Shown here piece after piece: positions 44,595-57,375 of a stretch of DNA of 64,000 nucleotides. Each line of letters opens with the position of its first letter. Position 1 is the stretch's first letter. The notes beneath the pieces were generated by a model that worked only from the letters and a program-made list of their open reading frames with translations, had not been told where the DNA came from and searched no databases. The DNA comes from Escallonia rubra (taxonomy: Eukaryota; Streptophyta; Magnoliopsida; Escalloniales; Escalloniaceae). A program made the position numbers and the translations under genes. The DNA is taken from the NCBI GenBank assembly GCA_033065855.1, contig JAVXUO010001110.1, positions 1-64,000 of the forward strand, in the 5' to 3' direction.

Positions 44595-45680
44595 TGTGTT
44601 GGCTGTAAATGCTTTATCCTGAATAGGCATTCTCATTTGAGAAAGTTTGATGCTAAATCTACCGAAGGAATTTTCTTTGTTTATTAATCTTCATCAAATG
44701 TTTATCATGTTTCCAATAATTCTGCTCTTGCAATAGAAAAAAAATCTATTCATGTTTATATTGACACTCGCCCCCCGAGTTGTTGTAAATGGCAAAGATG
44801 CAGGGAGTGTACAAGAAAAAATTGACAAGTTGACAATCCTCAATGAACAAAATAACTAGCACAAGGAGGATGAAAAGCTTGGAATAGATGAATCCCAAAT
44901 TGGGCCAAGGTGGTGATGCTTGCCCTCACGTGATCTTTCATGTTTAATTCATCACTCACCATCCAAAAGACTCATCATAGGAAACGTAAAAAAAGGGGAT
45001 AACTACTCGATCTGGTGCTAACCTTTGTACTCATTCATTAATCCTTATCTCAAATCAAGCATAGAAATATTGATGAAGCCTTGCTTGATATGCTTGGATT
45101 AAGGTATGTAAGAAGAAGAAAACCACTATCAAAGAAATATGGTTTGGATCTTAGTGACCCTCCCCAAAAGGCCTCAACAATAGCTATCAATTTGTATTTA
45201 TAAATAATTAGATGAACATGGTGCCATTGTGCATAAACAGCTAGATTAGTGGCTCGAGATTATGATTATGTTGATTAAATTGATTTTTAACGAGCCCGTA
45301 GGAAGGCCACTCGAATTTACTTGCATTTGCATCCTATACTGGTTTTAATATTTAGCAAATGAATGTCAAAAGTGCATTTCTAATTGTGTCATAAATGAAG
45401 AGCTGTGTGAAACATTTCCCAGGTTTTGAACATGATAAATTTACTAACTATGCTTTCATACTGCGAAAAGCTTTGTATGGCTAGCTCCTAGAGCGTTAGT
45501 ATGATTGTTCTAGCATGACTTAATTAATTCAAAGGATATATAATTGTCTTAATTAACAATTTGGCAAACTTACCTCCCCCTCTTAAATCTCCTCCTAATA
45601 TCCCTTGAGAGCTTGTTTATTTGGTTTTGCCCTTTGCTTTGTTTTCTCATCAAGTTTTAGTTTTACTTTTAACTATGCAA
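44595..45680 (+). mobile_element. Second Ty1/copia retrotransposon fossil (integrase end to RT)
   Basis: Translated fragments include HLRKFDAKSTEGIF (end of integrase), LDEHGAIV and EELCETFPRF and ALYG-like words of the reverse transcriptase, in copia order. It is heavily degraded, with many breaks, and no LTRs were recognised. Judged older than the fossil at 25.7-27.6 kb. Confidence 0.65.
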
Positions 45681-46087
45681 CTTTTTTAACTTGTGTCTTT
45701 TGATGGATCTCAAAAAAAAAAAAAAAAATTTGGTTTAAGAATTGCTTGCGAATCGTACGCTGGCTTAATCGTTTCATGCTTGATTAAATTACCATCTTAT
45801 AGTGCTGTATCATATATCTTTCCTCAAACCTGTAGTGTGTACGTTGGCATACTATGCTTAATGGTCTAGTCCTTATGCTTATGCTTACTCGATCTCTAGT
45901 GTTTGAAGTGTTAAGCCTTGGCCTCTGTAGAGAGATATATATGCCTAGAGATAGCAAATTGTTTTAGCTTGGACATGTTCTTATAGTTACATGTATGTCC
46001 ATTGCTCAATGCTTATTCAATGTCATAGAATTTATTACTATACTTAACTACGTCCTTCCCAACAAGCTTATGCCTTATAATTTCCAT
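45681..46087. other. Gap, nothing recognised
   Basis: A poly-A run at 45711-45728 and AT-rich sequence. Confidence 0.4.
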
Positions 46088-47431
46088 TATCTAACAAGAT
46101 TCTTTTTTTTGACTGTAGGTAAAAATCCTACCAATCCTCATATTATTAATAAGCAAGTAGTACAAGATAGAGTACAATAAAAGAAAAAGTAACCGGTGAC
46201 CGCATCCCCTGCATGGAACCACAGACAAGGACCGGCACATAGCCAGGCGTCCTTGAATAGTTGAGAGCGGCTAAAACAAGAACGGCTTTATCGCCAAGGA
46301 ACCTCCATCGAAGACTACCTGCATAAAAGATTAGTGCACATTTACCCAAGCCAAGACACTAACTATAAACAAGGGACAACACCCCCAGTCCCGAAGGGGA
46401 ACCTACGACTAGAGAAAAGACAAAAACTAAAAAAAATTGACAAATCCAAAAAAGCACAAAACCAAAGAACACAAAAAAAAAAGTCAACGAGGCAGCCCAG
46501 TGCCCAAGCTACACAGCTGTCAGCCATGCACAGCAAGTGCCCCCTGAGCCCCACGCTCGCGCGCCGCCTTGCACCGCCCCACGCTACCGGCCGCCAAGCC
46601 TGATACCGGCGCAATCACCGGCCTCCGTTCCTCCGTCAACCAGCAACTCCGGCATCCAAATCTACTACATCCACTCAGCAACGTCGGCACCGAAATCGAT
46701 CGAAAAATGGTTGCTCATCCCTCAGTCCACACCCCACCACCCAATCCCCAAGCCCTAACTGCCGAATGCCCTTAACACGACCAGCTAACCCGCCACCTCA
46801 ACAGCCACCACCATCACAAACCCCCACCGTCGGAGCATCACAACCCTCATCGGCAACAAGCCCACCAACCTTTCTGTGAACAGGGGGAGGGGGAACCAAC
46901 TAGGGGGGGAGGGGGATACAAACCCTAGAAGGAGAAAAAAAACCCATTCACAGACTCCCCTTGCCGGCCAACCATCCCAAATTCCACAATCGTCTCCGGC
47001 GTCCACACCTAAAACCCACCAATTTCAGTCTCCGGCCCCCACTCCCAAATCCAAACGGGCAACCACCACCACGCACGATCCCTACTCAGCAGCTTCCACC
47101 TTGCTGCCCAACCAGCCATAGCAATCCAAATCGTAACCCTTACCCACATAGGCCACCAAACCCACAAGATGGCTTCCGTCGGAAACTGGTGCAGTGAGCC
47201 ATCGATGGAGGAGAGCGAACCAAGCCTCCAATAGCAGCAACCACAGGCACAGAGAGGGGAACAACTCGCAAAAGAAGAAGAAAACAAGTACACAATACCC
47301 TATTCTACCACGCCACTAGACGCCGGAGGAAACCGACGGTGGCGGCAGAGACAACAAGACAGTGAATCGCTTTTTTCCGCTTTGTTTGAAAGGAAACAGA
47401 GTTTTTTGCAACAATATCTAACAAGATTCTT
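46088..47431 (-). mobile_element. LINE-like retroposon insertion with 17-bp target-site duplication
   Basis: TATCTAACAAGATTCTT occurs at 46088-46104 and 47415-47431. Between the copies lie 1310 bases whose minus-strand 3' end carries a short poly-A (T-run at 46105-46110) and whose 5' end is GC-rich, like plant LINE leaders. No reverse transcriptase or endonuclease is readable, so it is an internally deleted LINE or a non-autonomous retroposon. ORFs on both strands here are unconserved. Confidence 0.75.
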
Positions 47432-47950
47432 ATGTGACTTACTGCCTTCTTATGTGACACAGCCGCACCATCCTACCATGGCTACTTTAACCTCGGTCCC
47501 TACACACCCACACACTCGCCGCAGCCACCATGGCTGCCCCTCTTCTTACATACTCACAAAGCTCTATGGCTATACCCACACAATTCTCACACAAAACACA
47601 CACACACACACACACGATTGCCACCATGGCTACCCCCCTCATGCACACTTACTTCTCACAATTATTGATCACCCACATATATCTCCCTACACAACAGATT
47701 CATTTGGAAAAGAAGGGTGGAAATCTCCCCAGAAATTTGGACTATTCGTCGGATTTTTCTAACTGTCGTCCCACTCTCGAACATGCAATCTTCTTTCCCT
47801 TCTTCTACTTCTTTTATTTATTTATTAAGTGTAACCGTATCAAATTACCCCAATGAGTGCTGAGTTTTTCTGTACAGAGAGTAAGAGAAGGAGAAGAAGA
47901 AGAAGAGGGGTAGACAATTTATGAGTTTATGTAGTGGGGTGGTATACTGT
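47432..47950. other. Gap, nothing recognised
   Basis: A CA run at about 47597-47614 and a GAAGAA-rich stretch at 47885-47910. Confidence 0.4.
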
Positions 47951-48159
47951 CACTACAAGAAAATTAGGATTTTGCGATGGACTTTTAGCGACGGAAGTAA
48001 TTCCGTTGCTAAAACGTCTTTCAGCGACGGATAAACCTGTTTGTAAAATGTCCGTCGTTAAAACATTATAAGCGACAAAAAGTTACCATCGCTAAAAAGT
48101 CCGTCGTTAAATATATCTTTTGTCGACGGGCTTTTAGTGACGGTGTCATTCCGATGCTA

Positions 48160-50446
48160 AAAGTCCTTACATAAAACGCCTGCGTCTTTTTTTCACTCTC
48201 CCCGTTTCTCTCTGTCTCTCACTCTCACCCACTCACCGGCGATATTGGCGTTCTCCCTCTCCGACGACCCACCTCCGGCGACATCACCTCCCCTATCCCC
48301 CGACGTCGTGCCCCTCCATATCCGTGTGCCACCAACGCTGCGCCACCAATTCCCTCCACTGCCGCGCCACCAAGGCCCTTCATTGCCGCCGCACCACCTC
48401 TCTGTATGTCCATTTGCCCTAATTTGCTTTAATGCATGTTTAAGCGCCATTTGCCCTAATTTTCTTCAGTTCTGATTTATGTCAATTTGCCCTAATTGGA
48501 ACTTGCCCTAATTTGTTTATGGAATTATGATATGTTTCTTATAATTTCAATTATTTTTAATTGCAATTGATTTTGTAACTAATGGAATTATGTTGTTTAA
48601 TTGCTGATGGAATTGAGGGAAAAGGGGTGTGAATTGAGGGAAAAGGGGTTTGTATTGAGTGTTTGTGTGTGTGTTTTAGGAGTGTACAAGGTGTGTGTTT
48701 AAGTGAGTGTGTGTAGCAGTAGCAGCAGTGGTGTTGTGTGTGGTGTGTAATGTGCTGCACCAGTGGTTTTGGCATGTGTTTTAAGGGCTACAGCGCAGGG
48801 GGGGATGTGGGGTGGGTTATGGTGTGTGTTTTACAGGCTACAATAAGGGCCGGAGGTGTATGTCTTAGGGACTACAACATGTGTATATGGGTGTGCAAAC
48901 AGTGTGGATGAGTGTGTATTTGTGCAACTGTTTTGAGTGTATGTGTGTCCCAAATTAGTGCTTGTCTGTGTGAGTTTAGTGAGTGAGTGAATGGAGGGAA
49001 ATAGGTGTAGCTTATGACGTGCCGGGTGTGATTGCTGTGAGGTATGGAGTGGAAACAAATTCTATACCTCATTAACAATAACATCGACCTTAATGGGGGA
49101 AAATAGACTCACCACGAGAACAAAAGTAAGTCACTATCTTATAGTGAATATGAAACCGACCCCAAACCTAGAATCCACATATGCGTTTCACTATTTTTCA
49201 AGAACATGGAAGAGCGAGCACTTCTGAAGCACGGAAACCCCTCATAGGGGGGGTTTGGTGTCCTAAACGGACGGAAACCCCGACACCCACCGGACACCGC
49301 CCGACACGTGTTCGACACCGCCAATCGTGTCCGATATTTTTTTATTTTTATTTTCCGACACCGTGTCGGACACTTCATCGAGGAGTGTCGGACATGGTGA
49401 TGTGCAGTGTCCGACCGTTTGGGGCTACTTTGGAATTTTTGGAACTAATTTCGGGGGTCAATCGGTATTAAATGTAAGAAGTGGGGTTTTTTTTAAGAGA
49501 AATTGATTGTGCCCTAAATCCCTAATCTGAAAAAACAAACATTTGCGAATCTCACCTTACGGCCGAGAGCTTGAAAGCACCTCACGGAAGCCATTATCGA
49601 CTTGTAGCTGTCGCCGGAGCTGCTCGCAACCATTCCGAAGCCGAAGCCGACGATTCCATGTGTACACCTGGAATCACAAAGGATTCCAAAGCTTTTACAC
49701 AATTTGACGATTCCAAAGCTTTTACCCGCTGGAGCATAGCACTAGTTTATGGGGGGGTTAGAAGCTTTCATTTTATTGACATAATATTCCTGTGACACCA
49801 CCCCACTTGATAGATCACAACAAATCCTAACTATATACTACACCACAACGGCCATAGCTAAGCTCCTTAGTGTCAGCACAAGGCAGGATTGGTCTTCACG
49901 CTCTCCAAGGGAATAACAAACCAGAACAATTAAAAGAGTTTTAGTGACAAAGCTTTGTTATTACTTTTGCTTTTGTCGCAACACTAACAAGACAAGCCAC
50001 TAATCATTTGCACCAACATATTTTTTTCCATTCACAAGAATTCGAGCAGTATTTTTTTCAGTTCTAGAATATCAAATTAGCTGTAACTACCCCAAGTTAG
50101 CCCTAATTAGCAAATCTTTGAACTTTGGTGGTTTTTTTTTTGTCTTCGTTGAGATCCAGTGATTGGATTTGCACTAGGTTAGGTTTCATTCAGTGATTGG
50201 TTTGAGATTTTTGGGGTGTTATTTGTAATATGTGAGTGACGTTCAACAGTATAGGTGGCTATTTGGGTGGTGAAATGATGATGTGCGTAGTTGAGATTTT
50301 TGTGGTAGTCATTTTAGCTACAACTCACTGTGGATCTGTTTTTTTAGCATCACTTTAACATAATTTGATAGATTTAATTCAGCTATGAAATTGATGCTCG
50401 TCGATTGAATAATCATCGATTGGTTTTTCATGTTAAAGTAGGTTAA
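48160..50446. other. Interior of CACTA C before the B3 fragment
   Basis: It includes a CCACC-rich stretch (48230-48410), a TGTGTG-rich stretch (48660-48960), and a block with repeated GTGTCGGACA/CCGACAC words (49280-49420) followed by a 5'-UTR-like CGCCGGAGCTG sequence (49600). No reading frame could be assigned; some of these may be further captured pieces. Confidence 0.45.
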
Positions 50447-50889
50447 ATGGCTTCTGCTTCGGTGAACAGGGATCTTTCAGTCAGCAAGCACTTCTTCAAG
50501 GTCACGATGCCTGGTTTTCATACAGAACTTGTATGTCATCCCGCTTTCTCTGTGTTTTCGTGTGTGTTAAAAGTTTTATCTTTGGTTAAAAACTTACATG
50601 TCTTACTGTATTATGAATATGTTAGGCCATACTGGTAGCATTTTGGAGATTGCTTACCACATTGAGATTTGAAGCAACTTTAACCAGCCGCAAGGGGTCA
50701 TGGCTTGTTAAATTGAAGAAGAAGGTTTGCCAAGAGGTTCTTTGCTTCGAAGAGGGTTGGAACGAATTCGTGCAACAACATGACCTCAATCTAGGAGACT
50801 TTGTAATCTTTCAACACATGGGGCAAATGCGTTTTCAAGTCAGCGTGTTTGATCAAAGCACTTGTGAAAAACCTTTCCCCCAATGTTGA
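50447..50889 (+). pseudogene. Captured B3-domain (REM-type) gene fragment in CACTA C
   Basis: The first part encodes MASASVNRDLSVSKHFFKVT MPGFHTEL-like sequence (split here for length), the start of a B3 DNA-binding domain. It runs into a GT donor near 50530. From about 50673 the frame resumes with ATLTSRKGSWLVKL, CFEEGWNEFVQQHDLNLGDF and VIFQHMGQMRFQVSVFD, the C-terminal half of a B3 domain, ending at a stop at 50889. The middle (the PPAF...NLKG region) is missing or unrecognisable. Known: B3 REM proteins are plant-specific nuclear DNA-binding factors. This looks like a transduplicated host fragment; it could be expressed from the element but a complete B3 fold is doubtful. Confidence 0.82.
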
Positions 50890-51456
50890 ACTCTGAGGCG
50901 TAATTAGACAATATTTTAAATTAATCGCATCGGATATGTACATTTTGAACAATTTTGTGAACATTGACTATTTGTTTGATAATTTTAGGTTGTTAATTGT
51001 GATTATTGATCGATGATTTTAGATTGTTAATCGTGCATTTGATCTATTGAGATTGTTGACGGAGGAAGGGACCCAATTGGTTTGAATTTTTTACTACAGG
51101 TTTGGGCATTAAAAAATTAAAAAAAATTAAAAAATGACTTTAACTTTTAGCGACGGATTAATTCCGTCACTAAAAATTTTATCCCGTCGCTAATTTTGAA
51201 AAAAGAAAATAAATTAAAGTGCGTAAAACATAATTAGCGACGGATATTCCGTCGCTAATTCAGAAATATATCCGTCGCCAAACGTTCTATATTAGACGAC
51301 GGATTTTATAATTCCGTCGCAAAACTTTTAGCAACGGCCTTTTATACGAGGGACTTTTAGCGACGGTAATTCCGTAGCTAAAGGTTTTAGCGACGGAATT
51401 TAGGCTTTTAGCGACGAAAAAATCCGTCGCTAAAGGCCTTATTCCTTGTAGTGTGT

Positions 51457-52560
51457 GCTTGCACAATTGTACCGTGTGCCCATTGGATTGCTTGCAATGG
51501 TATTGCTGAAACTTTACAAGAAGGTTCTTGGGGCAATATTAGAATTACTAGTAAAGTTTCATATTTTTCTAAAATTATTTAGTATTTTTAATATTTTATG
51601 CAAGTTCAGTTCTTCTAAAAATTATTTCGAGTCTTTAAAATTCATATTAAATTCTGAAAAGATTACAGTAATTAAGTTTCATAAATTTTAGAGTTGAATT
51701 GGTACCTTTATCCATATCGCATTTAATTTAGTGAAACAAATGATTTTGAAATGATTTCGATTCTTTCTAAACTCTAATTTTAGTTTATGTATTTTTTTAA
51801 ATATATTACAAAATGTTTGGAATCGCCAATGAAACCCTACCTTGAACCTTAAAGCGATCATTTGAAATCCTTATTAATGATCATCTGTTTTGTTGTTTCG
51901 ATCTTTTTACAACATTTGAAATTGTGTTTATTTCTTCTAAACATTGACAAGGGATAGTAAATCTGAGACGTTATAAGGATGATCTGTACTGTTGGTATTA
52001 TAGGGATGATCTGTTCTGTTTTGGTTACAAGTAGTACGTAAATGGACTAGTTTATGTACTTATACATATGTAGTATGTATCTGATCACTGTGAGGGTGGC
52101 TTTGCTATTCTGTACTTCACATGTTTAATGTCATCTGTTTTTATTTTATTGTATCTAAAATGTTTTAAAATGTCAACTGATTGTGATTTTATTTAAATAT
52201 TTTTTAAAAAAAATACTGTCATTTTTCTGCATATGAAAAATCGTTTTATCCCCCAGTTTTATCATTGATTGACCTTATTGGGTTCTCATAAACTCACTCT
52301 CGTTTCACTTCCTTGTACATGTAATAACCAGCATTAGGTTAATTGAGTATGGATTAGAGCCAAGCAATTGAATTGATTTAAGTAACCGTATAGTCCATTA
52401 GAATCCCTGCGTGGGTGAACATTACTATTTAAAAATTTTCAAACTTAGATTTAGTATTTCATTTATGACAGTCTATTGAGAGTATTACATTATTTGATGG
52501 TTTAGTTGTTCTGACAAGTTGGATGTATTATTTTTGGTTGAGTTGATGACATTATTGTCT
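51457..52560. other. AT-rich gap, no gene
   Basis: No conserved ORF, and no terminal repeats were found. Confidence 0.4.
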
Positions 52561-52594
52561 TAGTGTAAATGATCGAGTCATTGGTTAATGTTCC

Positions 52595-53045
52595 AAATTT
52601 TCGGGACGTTTACAGAGCATCGGGGGCACGTATAGAAGTAGGCGGTGACGAGTGCTATAGAGTCGGGCGTCTTGTCCAGGGAAACGGACGTGAAGATCGG
52701 GCGTGATCAGGCGTCTCGACGTTCGGGCGCAACGTACAATAAAGGGCGTTATGCCAGAGGCTCGTGATGAGTACGTAGACGAAGCTCGGGCCCCACATGG
52801 AGCTCCCAAGGGGAGGAGGGAACAGGAGGTGAGGCAAAGGGCCCTCCAAGAATAGAGGATGCCCCCAAGGAAAAGAAGCCCCCAAAGGGCGAAGCAAGGG
52901 AGCCCCCAAGAGGGAGAACTTGGACCGACCCCTTAGAGAGAAGGGTAAAGGCGACCTCTTTTAGGGTATAGGTGCACCGTCGATTCCAACACTTCAAATA
53001 GTTTTGTGCCGGAGGGTGCGGCACATGACGTCGATTCCACATACC
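52595..53045. other. GC-rich island of unknown origin
   Basis: About 450 bases with CCCCCAAG/GGGGGC words and CGTCGATTCCA repeated near the right end (52978 and 53029) stand out from AT-rich flanks. Minus-strand frames (up to 97 codons) are open but match no domain I know. It may be part of a retroelement, but no ends were found. Confidence 0.4.
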
Positions 53046-54790
53046 CGTTTGTTGCTACTTTTTCGTAAGTAGCTTATTGTTAAAGTAATCTAAGAATATT
53101 ACTTTATAAGTTTGTATGTAGCACTCGTCATAATTACTTGAACAAGATTATTCTTGAAGTTAAAAGTCACGAAAATATCCAGCAAATTTTTACTTATTGA
53201 TATGCATAAAAACTTACCTTGTCCAGAAAATGTCTAAAAATATTCTTCAAGCATCTTAACGAGGTTAATTCAGTTGCAAGCTAAATGCAACTTGAAACAC
53301 TTAAGTCCGACAACAAATGAGTTAGAAAAAGTGAAATAAAATAAAATTAAAAAGAAGAGGAAAATATGCGAACACCGGACACGTGGCAGAATGTAATGAA
53401 TGAAGACTACTACAATAATTTGAAATTCATCAGTTGAAAAATCACCTACCTTTTTCGGCTTTAAAAAAATTGTACCTATCTACCTTAGCTTGTTACTCAA
53501 AAAGCTGCATCAACTACGCATTTTAAGAAAAGCGGCAACAAATGCATACCATAAACTTTTTCAAGCTATGAGTTAACGAAAATAAGTTACTGACAAATTT
53601 TAAGATAGTTAAAATTCAGGCTATTGTAAGATTTTCATCACGATACACTCTAACCGAGTTTGCAATATGATCATCACAATATGCATGGACACGCAAGAGA
53701 GAACGTAAATTTCTAACATAATAATAAATAAATAAATGAATAGCAGTAGTAATTTTAAGATTGGCAACCTGTAGAGACTGGGAACATGTGTAAATTATTA
53801 CGAAGGAAAAGGACAACAGAGGACTCTTATAAGAAATTGCACAAAACGACACCTTTAGGCCCCAACACAGATGCTTTAATGTTCTTTGGCATATATAGAC
53901 AATGATAAAATTAGTTGGATGCCTTGAGTCAAGGGTAATACAGAATTCTTTCTTTGACCTTGAAATTATTGTGTTATCATTATGATGTGAAAACAGCAGT
54001 GAGAATGGAAATGTTGAATTCACACTTGGATGCATGTGAACATTTTTCATTGTCACGAGGGGCCGGGATATATATATATATTAAACATAAAAATTAAGTT
54101 ACTCATAGCAACTCGTTCTGTATTCTATTTTTTATTTTACTCCTATACACAGGAAGTCAGAAATAAATTAGAATAAAAAACTAAAATTTGAAATATACAA
54201 GAGTCTTCCAGAAAAAAAAAGAGTTTCCTTTCTAAAATTACAATTACACTGTATCGTGCAATATACTGTACTATCAAAACCAGTTTTACCATTCTTATGT
54301 TGTTTTCTCGATTACATGCTCACTCATATTAAATAAGTTATATACAGTAAACTTGTCTAGATGATAAGCACTCGATTAATAAAACAGAACCACGAGAAGA
54401 GAATCAATAACCTAAGAAAGGTCTTCTACTCTCTCCTATCCAGTGTATTGATAAGTTTAAAGAGGAGACTGCAATTCACCGATGGAGAGTGAGACCAACT
54501 CTTATATTTATAGTTTTAGATGGTAAACCCATAATTCATAAAGGATTCAATTAAATTAGACCCAACCACATAACATAGCCCGTACAATGTCTGTTGTCAT
54601 CACACACATAAGCCCATAATGTCTGATGAGATCACACACATAAAGGCGCACCTAACTTAATGGTTCAAACCGATCACGACTATTAAATAGGATTACCAGT
54701 ATACTTTCCTCAGTTAAGCGTTTTATCAATCCGATTTTTCACAAAAGAAAGAAACAAATTGTAGTATGCCCATGGGGAAATGCTACAACC
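53046..54790. other. AT-rich gap, no gene
   Basis: The 146-codon minus-strand frame at 53616-54056 shows no domain and a skewed composition. No repeat ends were found. Confidence 0.4.
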
Positions 54791-54812
54791 TAGACACACA
54801 CAGCCACACAGA

Positions 54813-54813
54813 G

Positions 54814-54868
<55 letters not shown>
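54813..54868. repeat. (CT)n(CA)n microsatellite
   Basis: CT repeats followed by CA repeats and then CACAC-rich sequence to about 55075; the ORFs here are artefacts. Confidence 0.95.
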
Positions 54869-54873
<5 letters not shown>

Positions 54874-55079
54874 GAGAGCTTGTACACAGACCCACAAATT
54901 CACACGACATCACAGAGACATGCCCAACACGCGCGCAAGCACACACTGAAAAAGACACCTACAAAATCACAAACGCACAAACATGAGCGAGGGCACACAT
55001 AGCCGCACAAAAACCAGACATATGCACACACCCAATCATACCGATGCGTACACGCGACATCACACATCTACACCAAGTG

Positions 55080-56920
55080 AATCACAAGCACTTGTTGTAA
55101 TGTTTGGTCCTTTTATGTGTGTTGCTCCTATTTTTTCTTTTTTAGTGGCAGTGTTTGGATGGTAATTGGAAGTGCTAAAGCAGGTTATGGAGATTGTGAA
55201 ACTTGCAGCGATGAACGACAGGGTTTTTATGCTAGGATTACATAGAATGAGTTTACTTTTGTCTCATGTAGGGGCCAAAAGGGTTAAGGGTGTCTCCTCT
55301 TATTGTAATAATTGTTATTCGGATCAACTGGTATCCAATATTATTGTAAAACTTTAGGAATTGACATGTTATTTAAGTTATCATAAAGTGTAGGATATGC
55401 TCTATTTTAATTTAATTATAATGTGTCTGAGATTTAATAGGATAGTTTATTGTTAGTTTGACGTCAATATTGTGACTCAATGTTTAGTGTTTCGCTTTTG
55501 GACAACTGTCAAAATTGTGTAACTTTTGTAATCAATATAATTTTCCTATTTACTAAAAAAAGAAAAAAAAAAGTTTTGCGGATTTTATTAATCTGTCACC
55601 GTGGTTTGTTTGTTTGTTTTTTTTTTTTTTGGGATTTAATGTGGTTTGGGTTACGAAAACAAGAAGGGTTTGGTATAGGCTCGAATAAATACAGTAACAT
55701 AATCCGTCGTGGTCTGGGATCTCTGACTTGAGTTGCGCGTATGGACAGCCTTAACATCTCGAAGCTTCTTTCTGGGAACCTAAATTATTTGGTTGGGCAT
55801 GAATAATAAAACCTTAGATTTACCTCACGCTACATTCTGTGTCTTTTGCAGCCAAGTTGTGCGTAGAATAATGCGCCACATGTGACTTAATTTCCCAAGT
55901 GAGAAAGCAAATTCTGTGTCGACTTGTTGAGTGTGAACCTCATTAGTTATATGTATGTATATCTTCGCAACCTAAGACGCGACTTCATCTGTGATGTCCA
56001 AGTTGGCATGGCGTCGCTTTCTACGGTATAGACTGACATCGTGGAAACATAATATCAAGGAAGAGTAGCGATGCATATGAACTAGAAATTTAAGGCTTTG
56101 TTTGATTTCCTTACGTTTTCACTTTTTTCTTCAATTTTGTGAAGTGGGAAAAAAAACGTGTTTGGCACTAGGGGTGCAACTTGAGTCGGGCAAACCGCAA
56201 AAATATGGGTATGGACTTGCTTTTGTAGTGACCATGGTGAATGTGAGCTCAAAAATTTGGGCACGTAAAAAATATGGGCTGCACATGAGCAAAGGTTTCT
56301 ACAGGCTCGTCCAGCCCGTGAGAAAACCAGCTCGTCTAACTATTATATAATATAAATTATAATATATTCAGTGTGTGTGTGTGTGTGTTACAATATATTT
56401 ATTTTGTTTTCTTTAGTTATTAAAAATCGTGGATTACATAAGTCTATGCAATCTCGACCATCAAACTCTTAACCTAATAGAATACAATTTCTTTTTTGTA
56501 CTTTCTGAACTCTCAACCCCCACTTCGACAAAGTCAAAACCTCAAAGCCAAATGTATGCTCATATTCTTGTCTTATTTTTCTAAACTAGGTTGAGCGACG
56601 GTTCCCACTTTTCGTTCATGTTTAGAGATCTTTCAAGACTTTGGGCCCGTACGTTTACACTTTTTGTTTTGTGTATTTGTATTGTGTTTTCGTTTTCAAT
56701 ATTTTCGTATCCAATCACAAATTATGATTGCGTACTTTTATTTCTTTCACCATTTTTTTTGGGTCATTGTTTTTGTATGTTTACCATTTTCATTTCCGTT
56801 TTCATTATTGTTACCCCAATTTTTTTTGGTATTACCCTCACCGGAAACAACGTTCTGCCTCTCCTCCTTTTTTGGATCCAAACTTCTTTGTTCTTCGTAG
56901 GTCTTCTTTTTGCAACTTAA
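55080..56920. other. AT-rich gap; contains one copy of a dispersed repeat
   Basis: Apart from the repeat at 55895-56040 and a GT run at about 56372-56390, no feature was recognised. Frames at 56591-57033 are T/F-rich without a domain. Confidence 0.4.
55895..56040. repeat. Dispersed repeat, copy 1 (copy 2 at 59115-59255)
   Basis: Shared words in the same order and orientation: GTGAGAAAGCAAATTCTG, GTGTGAACCTCATTA, GTTGGCATG, CTACGGTAT, GACTGACATC. The copies are diverged. No terminal repeats were seen. Confidence 0.75.
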
Positions 56921-56929
56921 ATCTTCCCA

Positions 56930-57375
56930 GTTCCAATAAGATCCCGGGGCCAAGTTTTGATTCAAAGGATGACGGTCGGCGGGACACCCTTCTCCCCGCC
57001 CCTAGCGGCAGCCTGACCATCCTTTTCTTTTGATGCAGCCTTTCTTCTAATTAAGCAGCACAACAAAATAAAGCTAAGACTACCAGGAGAGCCCCAGCTG
57101 CTATGAGAATGATATCTTTAGCACTCAATTTCCGGCGACGCCCTTTGGTTGTTCCCCCGGCAATGGAGCCGGATTAACAGGAGGAGAAGGAGATATTGGA
57201 CATGGGGTTGAAAAACTATACACAGAGCTGAAGATTACCCACAAAGGAACTCGAATTGAATTTTTGAGACAGATGAACTGGAATAGGACCAGAAAGGTTG
57301 TTATATGAAACATTGAGGGATTCAAGATTTGGTAGATCACCAAGGGAGGCGGGGTGAGAAGCAAAGCTTCGGTGA
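56930..57375 (-). pseudogene. LRR receptor-like kinase fragment (IMK2/IMK3-like)
   Basis: The minus strand gives the last leucine-rich repeat and cap ([36 protein letters not shown]), then a Pro/Ser-rich juxtamembrane part (STPCPISPSPPVNPAPLPGE), then KLSAKDIILIAAGALLVVL, the start of a transmembrane helix, then GEKGVPPTV. This order and wording resemble the IMK2/IMK3 (MRLK) receptor-like kinases. Frame changes separate the pieces, and the kinase domain and most LRRs are absent. Non-functional fragment, perhaps carried by a transposon whose ends were not found. Confidence 0.8.

Larger units (their letters stand above)
47951..51453. mobile_element. CACTA element (C), complete ends, 3.5 kb, TGT target duplication
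   Basis: It starts CACTACAAGAAAA and ends CCTTGTAGTG; TGT flanks both sides (47948-47950 and 51454-51456), the 3-base duplication expected for CACTA elements. Subterminal regions (47965-48160 and 51135-51440) repeat TAGCGACGGA in both directions. It has no transposase, so it would depend on another CACTA element. The cargo is a GC-rich leader (48190-48410), a block with CCGACAC repeats (49250-49420) and a B3-domain gene fragment (50447-50889). The terminal sequence is shared with element A, so both belong to one family. Confidence 0.92.

Noticed and set aside
46334-47293. Overlapping frames on both strands, up to 94 codons
   Set aside because: No conserved LINE protein motif; composition reflects the GC-rich retroposon body.
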